Shown: positions 1 through 11,039, numbered from the stretch's first letter. The stretch: DNA of 64,000 bases from Excoecaria cochinchinensis (GCA_947683425.1 CANTUQ010000081.1:10308501-10372500); one strand, 5' to 3'. A program made the numbers and translations. Notes: generated from the letters alone by a model not told the origin.

Positions 1-322
1 CACACCGACAAGCTGGTGTTTATCAGTCGCTCAGCCGTGGTTTAACACACCGACAAGCTGGTGTTCTATCAATCACATTCTTCAAAGTCTGACGCCTTCA
101 CACACCGACAAGCCGGTGTTTATCAGTCGTTCAGCTGTGGTTTCACACGTCGACAAGCTGACGTTCATCAATCACGTGACCAATAATAAGCCCGTAATGC
201 CAACAAGCTGGCAGGACCAAGTTCAGAAAGCGACCGCCTCAGGTACGCGTCTCTTCCCTTCTTTTCTGAATTTTGGCTCACTTAGGCACCTAGGTTCTAA
301 GTTCCCCAAAATTGGGGGCAAC
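1..322 (+). repeat. Element H: 3' UTR with tandem repeats, ending at the PPT
   Basis: This is the 3' end of the internal region of an Ogre/Tat-like element whose body lies left of the window. Four degenerate copies of a roughly 45-55 bp unit with core CACACCGACAAGCTGGTGTT start near 1, 45, 100 and 145. The core is partly palindromic. No coding frame is convincing. The region ends in a purine-rich tract against the LTR start at 323. Element G has a tandem array in the same place (49061-49520), so this is the Tat-type repeat-bearing 3' UTR. Confidence 0.7.
308..322 (+). other. Polypurine tract of element H
   Basis: AAAATTGGGGGCAAC lies directly before the LTR start TGTAGACATC. Element G has the matching sequence on the minus strand at 48960. 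The PPT primes plus-strand DNA synthesis, and its side fixes H as plus-oriented and the following LTR as its 3' LTR. Confidence 0.7.
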
Positions 323-574
323 TGTAGACATCGAGTCCCGAGGTGGTCCAAGATCAGGATTACCGGATGATGAAATAGAAGACCGATTTTCGGCAAGAAA
401 GGTGAGAATCGATCGTTCCTTGTCGAGAGATGTGTTTTTTCGGAAAATAATTAAAAATATATTTTTGGGAAAATTAAAATTAAAATGGAGTTTAAAAAAA
501 AGTAATAATAAATAATATATATTAATTTAGTGTCAGAAATTAAAAAAAAAAAAAAATCGCGAAGGTCGCCTGCG

Positions 575-960
575 GCAGCGCGGGGCTGCCCCAGCGCGCA
601 GGGGCGCATGCGCGGCAGGCCGCCCCAGCGCGCAGGGGCGCCTGCGCGGCAGGCCGCCCCAGCGCGCAGGGGCGCATGCGCGGCAGGCCGCCCCAGCGCG
701 CAGGGGCGCCTGCGCGGCAGGCCGCCCCAGCGCGCAGGGGCGGGCGCCTCACGCGACCCCCCTGCGCGCAGAGGCGGGCGCCTCGCGCGACCCCCCTGCG
801 CGCGAGGTGGGGGGCGCCGCGCGCCCTCTGCACGCGAGGCAGGCTGCCTCGCGCGCAGCCCCTGCGCGCGAGGCAGCTGCCTGCTGCGCGCGGTGCGGGG
901 GCACCACGCGCGCAGCAGGCTGCCTGCCGCGCGCCCTTGCCCTCTCCGCGCGACCTGGTC
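575..960 (+). repeat. GC-rich region with 34-bp minisatellite in LTR H
   Basis: Five units of 34 bp begin near 591, 625, 659, 693 and 727, each containing CCAGCGCGCAGGGGCGC followed by GCGCGGCAGG. They alternate between GCATG and GCCTG variants. Degenerate GCGCGAGGC-type copies continue to about 960. The block is extremely GC-rich inside an AT-rich LTR and produces long spurious Pro/Arg/Ala ORFs in several frames. Confidence 0.85.
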
Positions 961-1684
961 TTCGCCTGTCCGTTTTTTTCGCTGTTTTCAGTCTGATTTT
1001 TTTTCAGTCTGACATTTCCGTTGTTTCACCATTTTGTGATATTTTGGATTAACTAAAAATAAAAGATTTTTTGTTTTTTGCCATTTTTGGCCAAGACAAG
1101 ATTAAAGGAGGATTTTGCCCTCATTTTCAAGGACGGCAATTATTTTGAGGGTTTGTTCTTTCAACCTTTTCTCTCCAGCAACTAGCTCTTTGGCTTTCTT
1201 TTTTCTCTTCTTTCTCAAGTTTTAATCTTGATTTGATCTTCAAAAATACACAATCCATTTTATTGAGTGATTTGGGCTTTGAAAATTAATTTCCTTTTGC
1301 TCAAATCATCCACCAAAAATATTTTCATCAAAGTATTTTCTTGGTTTTATTTCAAAATATTAATTTCTAAATTTTCTTCAAATATGTATCACCACAAATC
1401 CGACAAGGAAAATCGATCGGAACACCGTTTCCCCAATCTAAAAATTCTGAGGGTAAACATTCTTGAACCCATCCTCATTTATTTTTTGTATAGTATTTAT
1501 TATTGTTAATATTATTTTTTGCTATTATTATCATGTATATTGTGTACTTTTAGCATCTTAATGAGTTAATATCACCATTAATACATTATTTGCTTGCGTC
1601 AATTTGATATTTTGCTATCATTATTATTTTTATTGTGTTTATGTTCATTAATAAGTTCATGTCATGTTTAATGCATTTAGTGTC

Positions 1685-1686
<2 letters not shown>

Positions 1687-1732
<46 letters not shown>
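1687..1732. repeat. (ATT)n microsatellite in LTR H
   Basis: This is an uninterrupted run of about 15 ATT units. Less regular ATT/ATC-rich sequence follows to about 2080 and gives a spurious hydrophobic ORF. The inverted LTR I carries the complementary AAT runs at the matching place, so the repeat seed was in the ancestral LTR. Confidence 0.9.
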
Positions 1733-1733
<1 letters not shown>

Positions 1734-3200
1734 TCTAATTGATTATTCTGTTTTCATATTATTTGTCACTTATTACTACTATTATTTGCATTATTACCAC
1801 CCTACTATTATTATTATTATTGTTATTGTTTTCATATGGTTTTATTATGACTATTATATTTATTAATCATCTTATTTATTGTTACATTGTTATTATTATT
1901 ATGATTATGATTATGATTATATTTATTATTATTACTATCGTACTTCTTTATCTTATATTCACTATTATTTATTATCATTGTCCATCATTATTATTCTTAT
2001 TATTATTATCATTATTATTATTATTTCATTGTCGTTACCATCGTCATAATTTTTATTATTGTTATCATCTCGCCTTCATTTGATTAATTTTTAGGATATT
2101 CGCTAATATATTTTGATGTTAATTTTTGTATGAGTTTTAATTTGAGTCGGGCTATGTGAGAGCCCCGTGACTCCCCGGATGGGTCGCAACGCGTAGGCGG
2201 ATACTCCGGTTCGGTGAGACCTTTCTTAACCCTTTCCTTATGTCGTGCTATTTGTAAATATATATTTTTTATTCGTGCACGCGTGCGATAAAAAATCACA
2301 AAAATATTTCTATAATTAAATTGGAATTTTCACTAATAAAATCGGGACCAATGTCCTTTATTTTAGCCCGACAATAAAAAAATGTCACAATTAAAACGAA
2401 GAGTCAATTTTCAATAAAATGGGATCACTCATCCCGGTTTTCCAATTCAAAACAATCAAAAATGACTCTTCGAAGCCTCTTTAAATTAATACGAAGGAAC
2501 CAATGTTCCTAGATTTCGACAAGTGCGAAGGAACCAATGTTCCTCAAATAATGTCCCGATTTATGTATGTTCTTTTATTTTAATCTTGAGTGAGTGTTTT
2601 AAATTCAAGTTCATTTCTATTTGGGCCCTTGTAATTAATTTTTGGGCAAATTTATTTATTTTTGGGGATTGTATTCTGTCCCATTTATAGCTTCATTTCC
2701 TTCCAATGGGGGTTGTATTCCGCCCCTATTCTCTTGTAATTGCGTGCTTGCGTGTTTACCGCTTTCATTTATCGCTTTCTCTATCTATTGCTTTATCGCT
2801 TTTATTTACCTCCTTTACGTGCTTGAAATGCGCTTTTACTTATTAATGCATCGCTCGTGTGAGATGAGAGATATAATTTTAAGAAGTTAAAAACCCATTT
2901 ATAAGTAACCAAAGCATAAATAAGAGGGAAGTTCCGGACACCATATCTCTGGTTTAGACCAATAGAGGTGAGAAACCTTTTCCCAATTTCTTGCAAATTG
3001 GGTGGCGACTCCAAATGCCTCAAAGGTGCTTTTAGGCGTCAATAGGCTAGGTTATTCTCCCCAATATTCTATTGGGAGGAACACACCGATGATGTCTCAT
3101 GGCGCCCATGATCAAAAGACGCGAACCTTCATACCTCGAATCCTAAAGAGGATTCAAAGCGAGGGCCCTTGCTGGGTTTCCGGGTTCTGCGCGCGTCACA

Positions 3201-3575
3201 CGCGTGCATAAATAAAATAAAATGATTATTTACAAGTAATCACAACATAGAGAAGGGATTGAAAAGATCTCACCGAAATGATGTGACTCTCCACGTGTCG
3301 CGACCCATCCGGGGAGTCGCGTGGTGCTCAAATAACCCGATTCAAGTTAAACTCATACAAAAATAATATCAACAATATTAGTGATGGTTCTAAAAAGTAA
3401 TCAAGCGAAAATGAAATAAATATTGGGTAAGTCAAATTATAATGACGAGACAAACACGACAAAATTAATAATAACAATAAATATAAGGCGACAATATTAA
3501 TAATAAATAAATCAAATAATGATAATAACAACAACATTAATAAATAGTAATATAAAAAAACTAATTTAGGAATGA

Positions 3576-3628
<53 letters not shown>

Positions 3629-3654
3629 GAATATTAATGGCAACCAAAATAATG

Positions 3655-3690
<36 letters not shown>

Positions 3691-3770
3691 GAATATTAAT
3701 GGCAATAACAATAATAATAAAAATAATATGGAATATTAAATGATAATAATGCTAACTAATTAATTAATTA

Positions 3771-3847
<77 letters not shown>

Positions 3848-4640
3848 TAGTAATAATAATAATCAAAGACCCTAAATGCATTAAACATGACATGAACTCA
3901 TTAATGAACATAAACACAATAAAAATAATAATGATAGCAAAATGTCAAATTGACGCAAGCAAATAATGTATTAATGGTGATATTAACTCATTAAGATGCT
4001 AAAAGTACACAATATACATGATAATAATAGCAAAAAATAATATTAACAATAATAAGTACTATACAAAAAATAAATGAGGATGGGTTCAAGAATGTTTACC
4101 CTCAGAATTTTTAGATTGGGGAAACGGTGTCCCGATCGATTTTCCTTGTCGGATTTGTAATGATAAATATTTGAAGAAAATGTAGAATCAAATATTTTGA
4201 AATAAAATCAAGAAAATACTTTGATGAAAATATTTTTGGTGGATGATTTGAGCAAAAGGAAATTAATTTTTCAAGCCCAAATCACTCAATAAAATGGATT
4301 GTGTATTTTTGAAGATCAAATCAAGATTAAAACTTGAGAAAGAAGAGAAAAAAGAAAGCCAAAGAGCTAGTTGCTGGAGAGAAAGAGTTGAAAGAAAACT
4401 TTGAAAAAAATAGTTGCCGTCCCCTGAAAATGAGGGAAAAATCCTCATTTAAGCTTGTCTTGGCCAAAAATGGCAAAAGACAAAAAATCTTTTAATTTTA
4501 GTTAATCCAAAATATCACAAAATGGTGAAACAATGGAAAATGTCAGACTGAAAAAAAATTCAGACTGAAAACAGCGAAAAAAACGGACAGGCGAAGACCA
4601 GGTCGCGCGGAGAGGGCAAGGGCGCGCGCGGCAGGCTGCT
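3201..4640 (-). mobile_element. LTR I: inverted, truncated Ogre-like LTR fragment
   Basis: Reversed, this matches about 900-2280 of LTR H, including CCGGATGGGTCGC, the AAT/ATT microsatellite zone, the stretch near 4080-4170 (matching 1380-1470) and the block at 4560-4640 (matching 900-1000). It stops in the GC-rich zone at 4640, where a Tekay LTR interior starts. The left side is cut by H's insertion. With LTR H it forms an inverted repeat of more than 1 kb per arm. Confidence 0.8.
3578..3844. repeat. (AAT)n microsatellite cluster in LTR I
   Basis: There are three AAT runs: 3578-3629, about 3655-3688 and 3774-3844. They are separated by short unique pieces containing GGAATATTAATGGCAA, which itself occurs twice. 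The longest run is over 20 units. They lie in the LTR zone that carries ATT units in LTR H. Confidence 0.9.
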
Positions 4641-5747
4641 GAGTATTCATTACTGATGATGCTTCGTATGGTTTTGCACTTATACTTTGTGTGGTTTCTT
4701 ACTTCTGAATTATATATGATTAAATGCTGAATTGTTATATGTTATACCAATTATGCCATACTTGAATTAATACTTAGCCTGCAATAGTCAAGTTGTGGAT
4801 AAATAGACAAGCCTATAGGTTATATTTGCTGCAGCCTATGTGTTTTCTTGGACCCTGATCAGCTCCCTATGGGTTTGGATCCTTGCAATCCCTATGTGTT
4901 TGGATCTTGCTTAAGATCCCTATGCATTTTAAAAGAAAAAAAAAAGAAAAGAAAAGAGAAACCTTTGGATATCTATGCGTCCATTATCCACTACTTTGAA
5001 TTTGCAGGCATACCTATGTGTATGTATATGATGTGGAATCATATGAATGGACATGAAATGTATAGAGTGAAGTTTATTCTAGATAAATGCAAGTTATGAT
5101 TTAAGTTTTGATGCTTATTTATATGCATGTGCCATGTGAATGTGATTTGCATTAATGTCCACTGTGCGTGGTCTTTTATCTCTTGTTTTCCCCACTAAGC
5201 CATTAGGCTTAGCACAGGTGTTTCATCCGTGCAGGTGTGAAAATGATAGGAGATTTTGGGAGGACTAATCAGCAATAGCCAAGGCCAACACAATAAGATT
5301 GGGTTTTTGTAGATGTTTTTTTATTGTGGGAATGGATATCTCGGGATATAAAGCTTTGTAATGTAACCAATTTGATATATGTAATACTGGAACTGTACCG
5401 ATGTAATTTTTGTAAGGTATCCAGTTATGTAATTTGTAAGACTCGATTTTGTTTATGTAAGGATTGTTGTAACAATTCAGCTATGTAAATATTTTTATAT
5501 ATCAATGAATGAGTTTTGCCAATCACAATTGTTTTGAGTTTGACAATTCTCCGAATGAGATTTATGCGAAAATAAGTTTTTGTTATTTTGATTCAATTAT
5601 TTGTATATGAATATATATATTGTTATGCTTAAGTCATGTTGAATGTATTATGTATGCCTTCTTCTACCTGTGACAACCCCGGTCTATCGGGGTACTCACT
5701 TTTCTATGCGGGGTGAGCTCCCCTACGTATAAATAAGCGGTGTTACA
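4641..5747 (+). mobile_element. Element A 5' LTR (left part missing)
   Basis: This LTR aligns with the 3' LTR from about 10313 onward (ATTGATGATGC...) and ends CGGTGTTACA at 5747. The first ~300 bp, including the TGTAAGG start and the palindrome array seen at 10200-10305, are absent at an abrupt junction with LTR I. It carries GGATCTTGCTTAAGATCC (4902-4919) and the stem-loop cluster at 5157-5231. Confidence 0.85.
5157..5231 (+). other. Stem-loop cluster in A 5' LTR
   Basis: There are three inverted repeats. GTCCACTGTGCGTGGTC is at 5157-5173. CTAAGCCATTAGGCTTAG is at 5195-5212, a perfect 7-bp stem with an ATTA loop. CACAGGTGTTTCATCCGTG is at 5213-5231. Counterparts occur in LTRs C, D, E, J and K. 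Function is not known to me; the changes between copies are described in the findings. Confidence 0.65.
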
Positions 5748-5754
5748 ATTTTAT

Positions 5755-5767
5755 TGGTATCAGAGCA
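5755..5767 (+). other. Primer binding site of element A
   Basis: TGGTATCAGAGCA starts 7 nt after the LTR end. TGGTATCAGAGC is complementary to the 3' end of plant initiator tRNA-Met, the usual primer of Tekay/Del elements. Confidence 0.85.
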
Positions 5768-5857
5768 TAGGTTTAGGCATTTCTATGCGACCGTAGAATA
5801 GAGACACATTTGAATTATGTTGGCCTGATGCGGATGTCCTTGTGTTTTATAGTTAGA

Positions 5858-6735
5858 ATGGAGTCGGTGAGAGGATCTCTCGAGGGTTCAACTGAGAGTG
5901 CTAATCCCCAAGAGCAAGACCCATCAGTTTTTGGTCCAGCTCAGCCAGCAAGAGTGCAACCTGAGGCTCCAGCCGTGCCTTTTGAGGCCATGCTTAATAT
6001 ATCACAAGACATGGCTAGGGTTTTGGAAAGGGTAACTATACCGAGGGCTCCGATTGAGATGATGAGGAAGTTTGGAGCCGAAGATTTTTATAGAACTAAT
6101 TTGTATGAGGCTGATAAAGCAGAGATGTGGATTGAGAAAGTAAAAAGAGTTTTGGAGGAGATTCGTTGTCCCCCTGATAGGGAGGTTGAGTATGTTGTGT
6201 CACTCTTGTAGGGTTCCGCCTATGATTGGTGGAAACTGGTTTTGAGGTAACCACAGATACCTGACCCGGTTACATGGGAGTTTTTTTGTACGAGAGTTTC
6301 ACAACAAGTTTGTAACCAAAGCATAAAGAAGCTAGATGGACACAGTTTTTTAATCTCAAGCAGAGGGCTTTGTCTGTTGTGGATTATGAGAAGGAATTTA
6401 GCAGGGTCAGCAAGTATGCACCGCTGAGTGTCTTTACAGAAGATTTTCGCTATCAGCATTTTGAGGCGGGCCTAAATGAGTCCCTTAAGGCTATGTTGAT
6501 TTCTTTGATGTCCTCTCTAATGGTTAGTTATTATCAAATTGTGCAAGCGGCAATGTGAGCGGAACGTTCTGAGACCATTTTTGAGGGAAAGGGCTCAAAG
6601 GAGGAATCCCTCTCGATAAGGCTCATCTTTGGGGAAGCGACCAAGGAATCCTCAAGTGAATTCTTTGGATGAGTCTACCAATAGCCCCGCTACAAGAGGA
6701 AGGAGATAGGGATCTTCTCAAGTATCTGGTGCTAG
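5858..6735 (+). pseudogene. Element A gag remnant (capsid region)
   Basis: The start MESVRGSLEGSTESANPQEQ parallels the starts of C (MASNSARGSLEESAESVNPQ) and D. Retrotransposon gag motifs can be followed: EDFYRTNLYEADKAEMWIEK, then LLQGSAYDWW with Gln replaced by a stop at 6209-6211. Further stops and shifts lie near 6249 and 6300, and GLNESLKAMLISLM appears at 6470-6520. The upstream ATG at 5810 has no counterpart in C or D, so I chose the one at 5858. No intact capsid can be made. Confidence 0.8.
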
Positions 6736-6759
6736 TAGACGTGCTTCAGGTGGCAGAGG

Positions 6760-7440
6760 TGATATTGTGCCAGAGTGTTCACATTACAATAAGTGCCATT
6801 GGGGTGAATGTCGTTGGTTAACAGGAGGTTGCTTCAGATGTGGTAGCACGGAAAATTTTATGGCCAATTGTCTGAAGTTATTTGAGAACTCTCAGGAGCA
6901 ACAAGAAGCCAATCGAGTGGGATCTAATGCCCCTCAAGCTAACCGTGGTAGAGGAAGAGGGTGAGGTCGTGGTAGACAGCCTAGAGATGGAGCCTCTTCT
7001 GAGACAGTGGATCGTCCTCCAGTGGCGCCAACTAGGGCATATGCGATGAGGGCTCGGGATGACCAAGATTCTCCAGAAGTGATTGCTGGTATGTTTCTAC
7101 TCTTTGACACCGAAATGCATGCTCTAATAGACCCTAGTTCCATACACTCATATTTATGTTCTGAAAAGTTATGTGCTAATTTGCCTATTGCTGATCAGTT
7201 AGATTATGAGATATGTGTAACCAGGCCTTTAGGGCATAGTGTCAATGTGAGTAGAGTGTATAAGAATTGTCCTTTAGCAGTGCAAGGAAAAGAGTTTCCA
7301 ATGGATTTGATTGGCCTCCTTTCCATGAATTTGATTTGATTTTGGGTATGAACTGGTTGTGTAAGCACCGGGCTGTGGTTGATTGTCATAGAAAAATGGT
7401 AGTGCTTAAAGGTTGTGATCAGTCTTCGGTGGTTGTGCGA
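6760..7440 (+). pseudogene. Element A zinc knuckle and protease remnant
   Basis: CFRCGSTENFMANC (about 6833-6874) is a CCHC knuckle whose histidine has become Asn; the D copy reads CGSTDHFLANC. The protease follows: RAYAMRARDDQDSPEVIAGM, then LIDPSSIHSY where C has IDPGSTHSY, so the active-site glycine is lost. LILGMNWLCKHRAVVDCH follows after a frame change near 7320. At 7440 the frame runs straight into mid-RT sequence, showing an internal deletion of roughly 170 codons relative to C. Confidence 0.8.
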
Positions 7441-8463
7441 TGTTTGGGTTCTTGTTTGATCAGTTGAGAGGAGCCGGAGTCTTTTCCAAGATTGATTTGA
7501 AGTCTGGTTACTATCAGCTTAGGGTGAAGGATGTAGATGTTCCTAAGACTGCCTTTAGGATGCGATATGGCCACTATGAGTTCTTAGTGATGCCGTTTAG
7601 ATTGACGAATGTGCCGACGGCTTTTATGGACATGATGAACAGAGTCTTCCGACCATATCTTGACCGATTTGTTGTTGTATTTATCAATAATATATTAGTG
7701 TATTCGAAGGATGAGCATGAGCATGAAGAGCATTTGCGTATTATGCTTCAAGTTTTGAGGGATCACCAGTTATTTGCAAAGCTCAGTAAGTGTGACTTTT
7801 GGCTTAAGGAGGTGTCTTTCTTAAGTCATATTGTTTCTTCTGAGGGTATTAGGGTTGACCCATCTAAGGTTGAGGCGATAGTAAATTGGAAGCCTCCTCA
7901 AAATGTGCCGGAAGTGAGAAGCTTTTTGGGGTTAGTAGGTTATTATAGACAGTTTGTTAAAAGGTTTCCTATAATTGCTTCGCCCTTGACCAAATTGCTT
8001 TGAAAAGGAACTAAGTTTGAATGGACTGACAGGTGCCAAGCCAGTTTTGACCAGTTGAAGAGTATGGTTGTTAAAGCTCCTATACTTACTCAACCCACTT
8101 CGGGTAAGGAGTATACCACGTATAGTGATGCTTTATGTATTAGTTTTGGATGTGTTCTGATACAAGATGGAAAGGTAATAGCATATACATCAAGGCAGTT
8201 AAAGCCTCATAAGCAGAGCTATCATATGCATGATTTGGAATTGGCGGTTGTTGTGTTTGCCCTTAAGATATTGCATCATTATTTGCATGGTGAGACATGT
8301 AGAATCTTCACCAATCATAAGAGTTTGAAGTATTTGCTCGCTCAAAAAGAGCTGAATCTTAGATAGCAACGGTGGTTAGAGTTGTTTAAGGATTATGACT
8401 ATATAGTGGACTACCAGCCGGGCAAGGCATATGTTGTTGCTGATGCTTTGAGCAGAAAGTAGG
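7441..8463 (+). pseudogene. Element A reverse transcriptase and RNase H remnant
   Basis: The RT palm begins LFDQLRGAGVFSKIDLKSGY. The catalytic box reads FINNILVYS instead of FIDDILVYS, so both metal-binding aspartates are Asn. RNase H keeps YSDA and HDLELA but has FTNHKSL for the usual TDHKSL, a third lost catalytic Asp. In-frame stops lie at 8001 and 8362, and again at 8461 after ADALSRK. The N-terminal RT fingers are missing. These changes make it enzymatically dead. Confidence 0.88.
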
Positions 8464-9999
8464 TTTCAGCTCTAACATTACAGCATGGTAAATGGAGAAT
8501 TGCTTTTAATGGAGCTTTGATTGCCCAACTGAGAGCTAGGTCTAGTCTAAAATAGTTGATTGTTGATGCTTAGAAGGATAACTCTAAGTTATAGCAAAAA
8601 CTGCTAGTAGTCAAGAGAGGAGATCAGACTGATTATTCTGTGAGTGATGGGGTGCTTTATTATAGAAATTGTTTGTGTGTGCCTAATGATAGTGAAGTGA
8701 AGAGAAAGCTTTTGCAAGAGGCACACACTACGGTTTTTACTATCTATCCAGGAAGTAATAAGATGTACCGAGATCTAAAACAGTCTATTGGTGGCCAGGT
8801 ATGAAGAGAGATGTTGTGGAGTTTGTGTCCAAGTGCTTAACTTGTTAGTAAGTGAACGTTGAGCACCAAGTTCCGTCAGGGTTGCTCAATCTTTTGCCTA
8901 TTAATCAGTTGAAGTGGGACAATGTTACTATGGATTTTGTATCAGGTTTCCCTCTGACACAAAGGAAGGACGATTCAGTATGGGTGATAATCAATCGGCT
9001 TACCAATTCAGCTCATTTCTTGCCGGTTCGACTAGATTACCCTATAAATCGATTGGCGGAGATCTATGTGAATGAAGTAGTTTGGCTTCGTAGAGTTCCT
9101 TTGTCGATTGTATCAGATCGGGATTCCAGATTTACATAGAATTTTTGGAAGGAATTGCAATCTGCTTTGGGTACATGATTGAACTTCAGCACAACTTTTC
9201 ATCCTCAGACCGATGGTCAATCAGAAAGGGTTATTCAGTTTTTAAAGGATATGCTTTGAAGTTGTGAAATGGATTTTTCTGGAAGTTGGGGCAAATATGT
9301 TTATTTAATGGAATTTGTGTATAATAATAGTCATCAGATGAGTATTGGTATGGCATCATATGAAGCTTTCTATGGCAGAAAGTGTAAGACCCCAGTTTGT
9401 TGGATAGAATTGACTGAGCGCTCTCTTGTGGGTTCAGATATGGTTAGAGATATAGAAGAGAAGATTAGGTTGGTTCAGCAGAATTTTAAGACAGCAAGAG
9501 ACCGAAAAAGATCTTATGTAAATTTGAAACGGAAAGATATCGTGTATGAGGTTGGAGATAAGGTTTTCCTGAAAGTGTCACCTTGGAGGAAAGTTCTTCG
9601 TTTTGGTAAGAAAGGGAAGCTGAGTCGAAGGTTTATTGGGTCGTATGATGTTTTGGAACGGGTCGGACCAGTTGCTTATCGATTGGCTTTGCCATCAGAG
9701 TTAGCCAAGATGCAGGATGTATTTCACATGTCAATGCTTCGCAGATACCAGTCAGATGAGTCTCGTGTATTATCTGTTCAGGAAGTGCAAGTTTAGCTAG
9801 ATTTTTCGTACGTTGAGCAACCTAAGGCTATTTTAGCTCAGAAAATAAGACAACTTCGGAATAAGCAGATTCCCTTGGTTAAAGTGTTATGGCGGCATCA
9901 CAATTTGAATGAAACAACTTAGGAACCCAAATTGGTTATGAAGGCTCAGTATCCTCAGTTGTTCAGCTCATGTAAGAATTTCGAGGACGAAATTTCGTT
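8464..9999 (+). pseudogene. Element A integrase and chromodomain remnant
   Basis: The zinc-binding HHCC region is shifted near 8785 and broken by stops. The core is recognisable: TMDFVSGFPLTQ, SIVSDRDSRFT, then a stop, and FHPQTDGQSERVIQ. Further stops lie near 9137, 9175 and 9256. The C-terminal part (9269-9796) keeps KVSPWRKVLRFGKKGKLS and VFHMSMLRRYQ. A chromodomain-like tail (PKAILAQKIRQLRNKQIPLV, then VLWRHH) follows after a stop at 9796 and ends EISLRRGEL, as in Tekay/Del elements. Confidence 0.85.
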
Positions 10000-10013
10000 A
10001 AGGAGGGGAGAGT
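9997..10013 (+). other. Polypurine tract of element A
   Basis: GTTAAGGAGGGGAGAGT sits directly before the 3' LTR start TGTAAGG at 10014. Element C has the close relative GTTAGTAGGGGAGAGT on the minus strand at 22364. Confidence 0.8.
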
Positions 10014-10903
10014 TGTAAGGCCCCAACTCGTACCCTAGTAGAGTATGTATGTATGAGTGGTAAGTGTTCGGTATTTCGTAGAAGTTTGGGTTATTATTAT
10101 TGACATTAAGGACTTAATTGCATGATTTAGGAAGTTGTAAGCCAGTTTTTAATTATGTGGTTTGAGTATGTTTTGAGAAGAAAAGAAGGATTAAAAAAGA
10201 ATTTTGCTCTCTGTCACGAGCGCAACTGCGTGTCGCGAGCGCGACCCTTTGTGCATTTTGTCTCTATCGCGGGCGCAACTAAGGTCACGAGCGCGACTTT
10301 TATTTGTGCTTTGAATATTAATTATTGATGATGCTCCATATGGTTTTTCACTTATACTTTGCATGGTTTCTTACTTCTGAATTATATATGATTCAATGTT
10401 GAATTGTTATATGTTATACCAATTATGCCATACTTGAATTAATACTTAGCCTGAATAGTCAAGCTGTGGACAGATAGGCATGCCTATAGGGTTCTGTTTG
10501 CTGCAGCCTATGAATTTCCTTGGACCTTAATCAGGTCCTTATGCATTTGGATCCTTGCGATCCCTATGTGTTTGGATCTTGCTTAAGATCCCTATGCTTT
10601 TTAAAAGAAAAATAAAGAAAAGAAAAGAGAATATTTGTTTGTACCTACGGGTACCTATGCGTTTACCCATTATCCACTACTTTTAATTTGCAGGCATACC
10701 TATGTGTATGTATATGATGTGGAATCATATGAATGGACATGAAATGTATAGAGTGAAGTTTATTTTGGATAAATGCAAGTTATGATTTAAGTTTTGATGT
10801 TTATTTATATGCATGTGCCATGTGAATGTGATTTGCATCAACGTCCACTGTGAGTGGTCGTTCATCTCTTGTTTTCCCCACTAAGCCATTAGGCTTAGCA
10901 CGG
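10014..10903 (+). mobile_element. Element A 3' LTR, segment 1
   Basis: This segment starts TGTAAGGCCCCAACTC after the PPT. It includes a short palindrome array (10200-10305; repeated TCACGAGCGC and GCGAGCGCGAC) and GGATCTTGCTTAAGATCC. It is interrupted by solo LTR N at 10904, inside the second stem of the stem-loop cluster. Confidence 0.88.
10200..10305. repeat. Palindrome array of the A-family LTR
   Basis: About four half-sites of the type GTCACGAGCGCAAC and GTCGCGAGCGCGAC are separated by short AT-richer spacers. The block is much richer in GC than the surrounding LTR. Arrays with the same core pattern but different sequence occur in LTRs C, D, E, G, J and K. Confidence 0.6.
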
Positions 10904-11039
10904 TGTAGACATCGGGTCCTGACACAGTCCAGATCAGAGTTACCAGATGAAGATATTGTAGGTTTTCCCCCTTTGAATTCACAAGGATTGAGGATTTCTG
11001 GCGACGGGAGGTTACTATGCATCGAAAAGAGGTTTTTGG

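Larger units (their letters stand above)
323..3200 (+). mobile_element. 3' LTR of Ogre/Tat-like element H
   Basis: This LTR starts TGTAGACATC after a PPT and ends GCGCGTCACA, with TG...CA termini and a length of 2,878 bp. In order it holds an A-rich stretch, a GC-rich minisatellite (about 575-960), an AT-rich block, an ATT microsatellite (1687-1732) and a 3' part similar to LTR I and to G's LTRs. The sequence after it (CGCGT at 3201-3205) is inside inverted LTR I, so H inserted into an older copy of its own family. The left TSD is outside the window. Confidence 0.8.

Noticed and set aside
530..1012. Long overlapping ORFs on both strands, rich in Ala, Arg, Pro and Gly
   Set aside because: They are a by-product of the 34-bp GC-rich minisatellite, which lacks stops in several frames; there is no domain and the position is inside an LTR.
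1739..2083. 114-aa hydrophobic ORF that looks like a membrane protein
   Set aside because: It is translation of ATT/ATC-rich low-complexity LTR sequence; Ile, Leu and Tyr follow from the repeat.
3201..3205. CGCGT as the right TSD of element H
   Set aside because: Plausible, but the left end of H is outside the window, so it cannot be confirmed.
7441..9999. Integrated pararetrovirus as source of the RT
   Set aside because: Integrase, chromodomain, LTRs and TSDs identify LTR retrotransposons; no movement protein or coat protein motif was seen.
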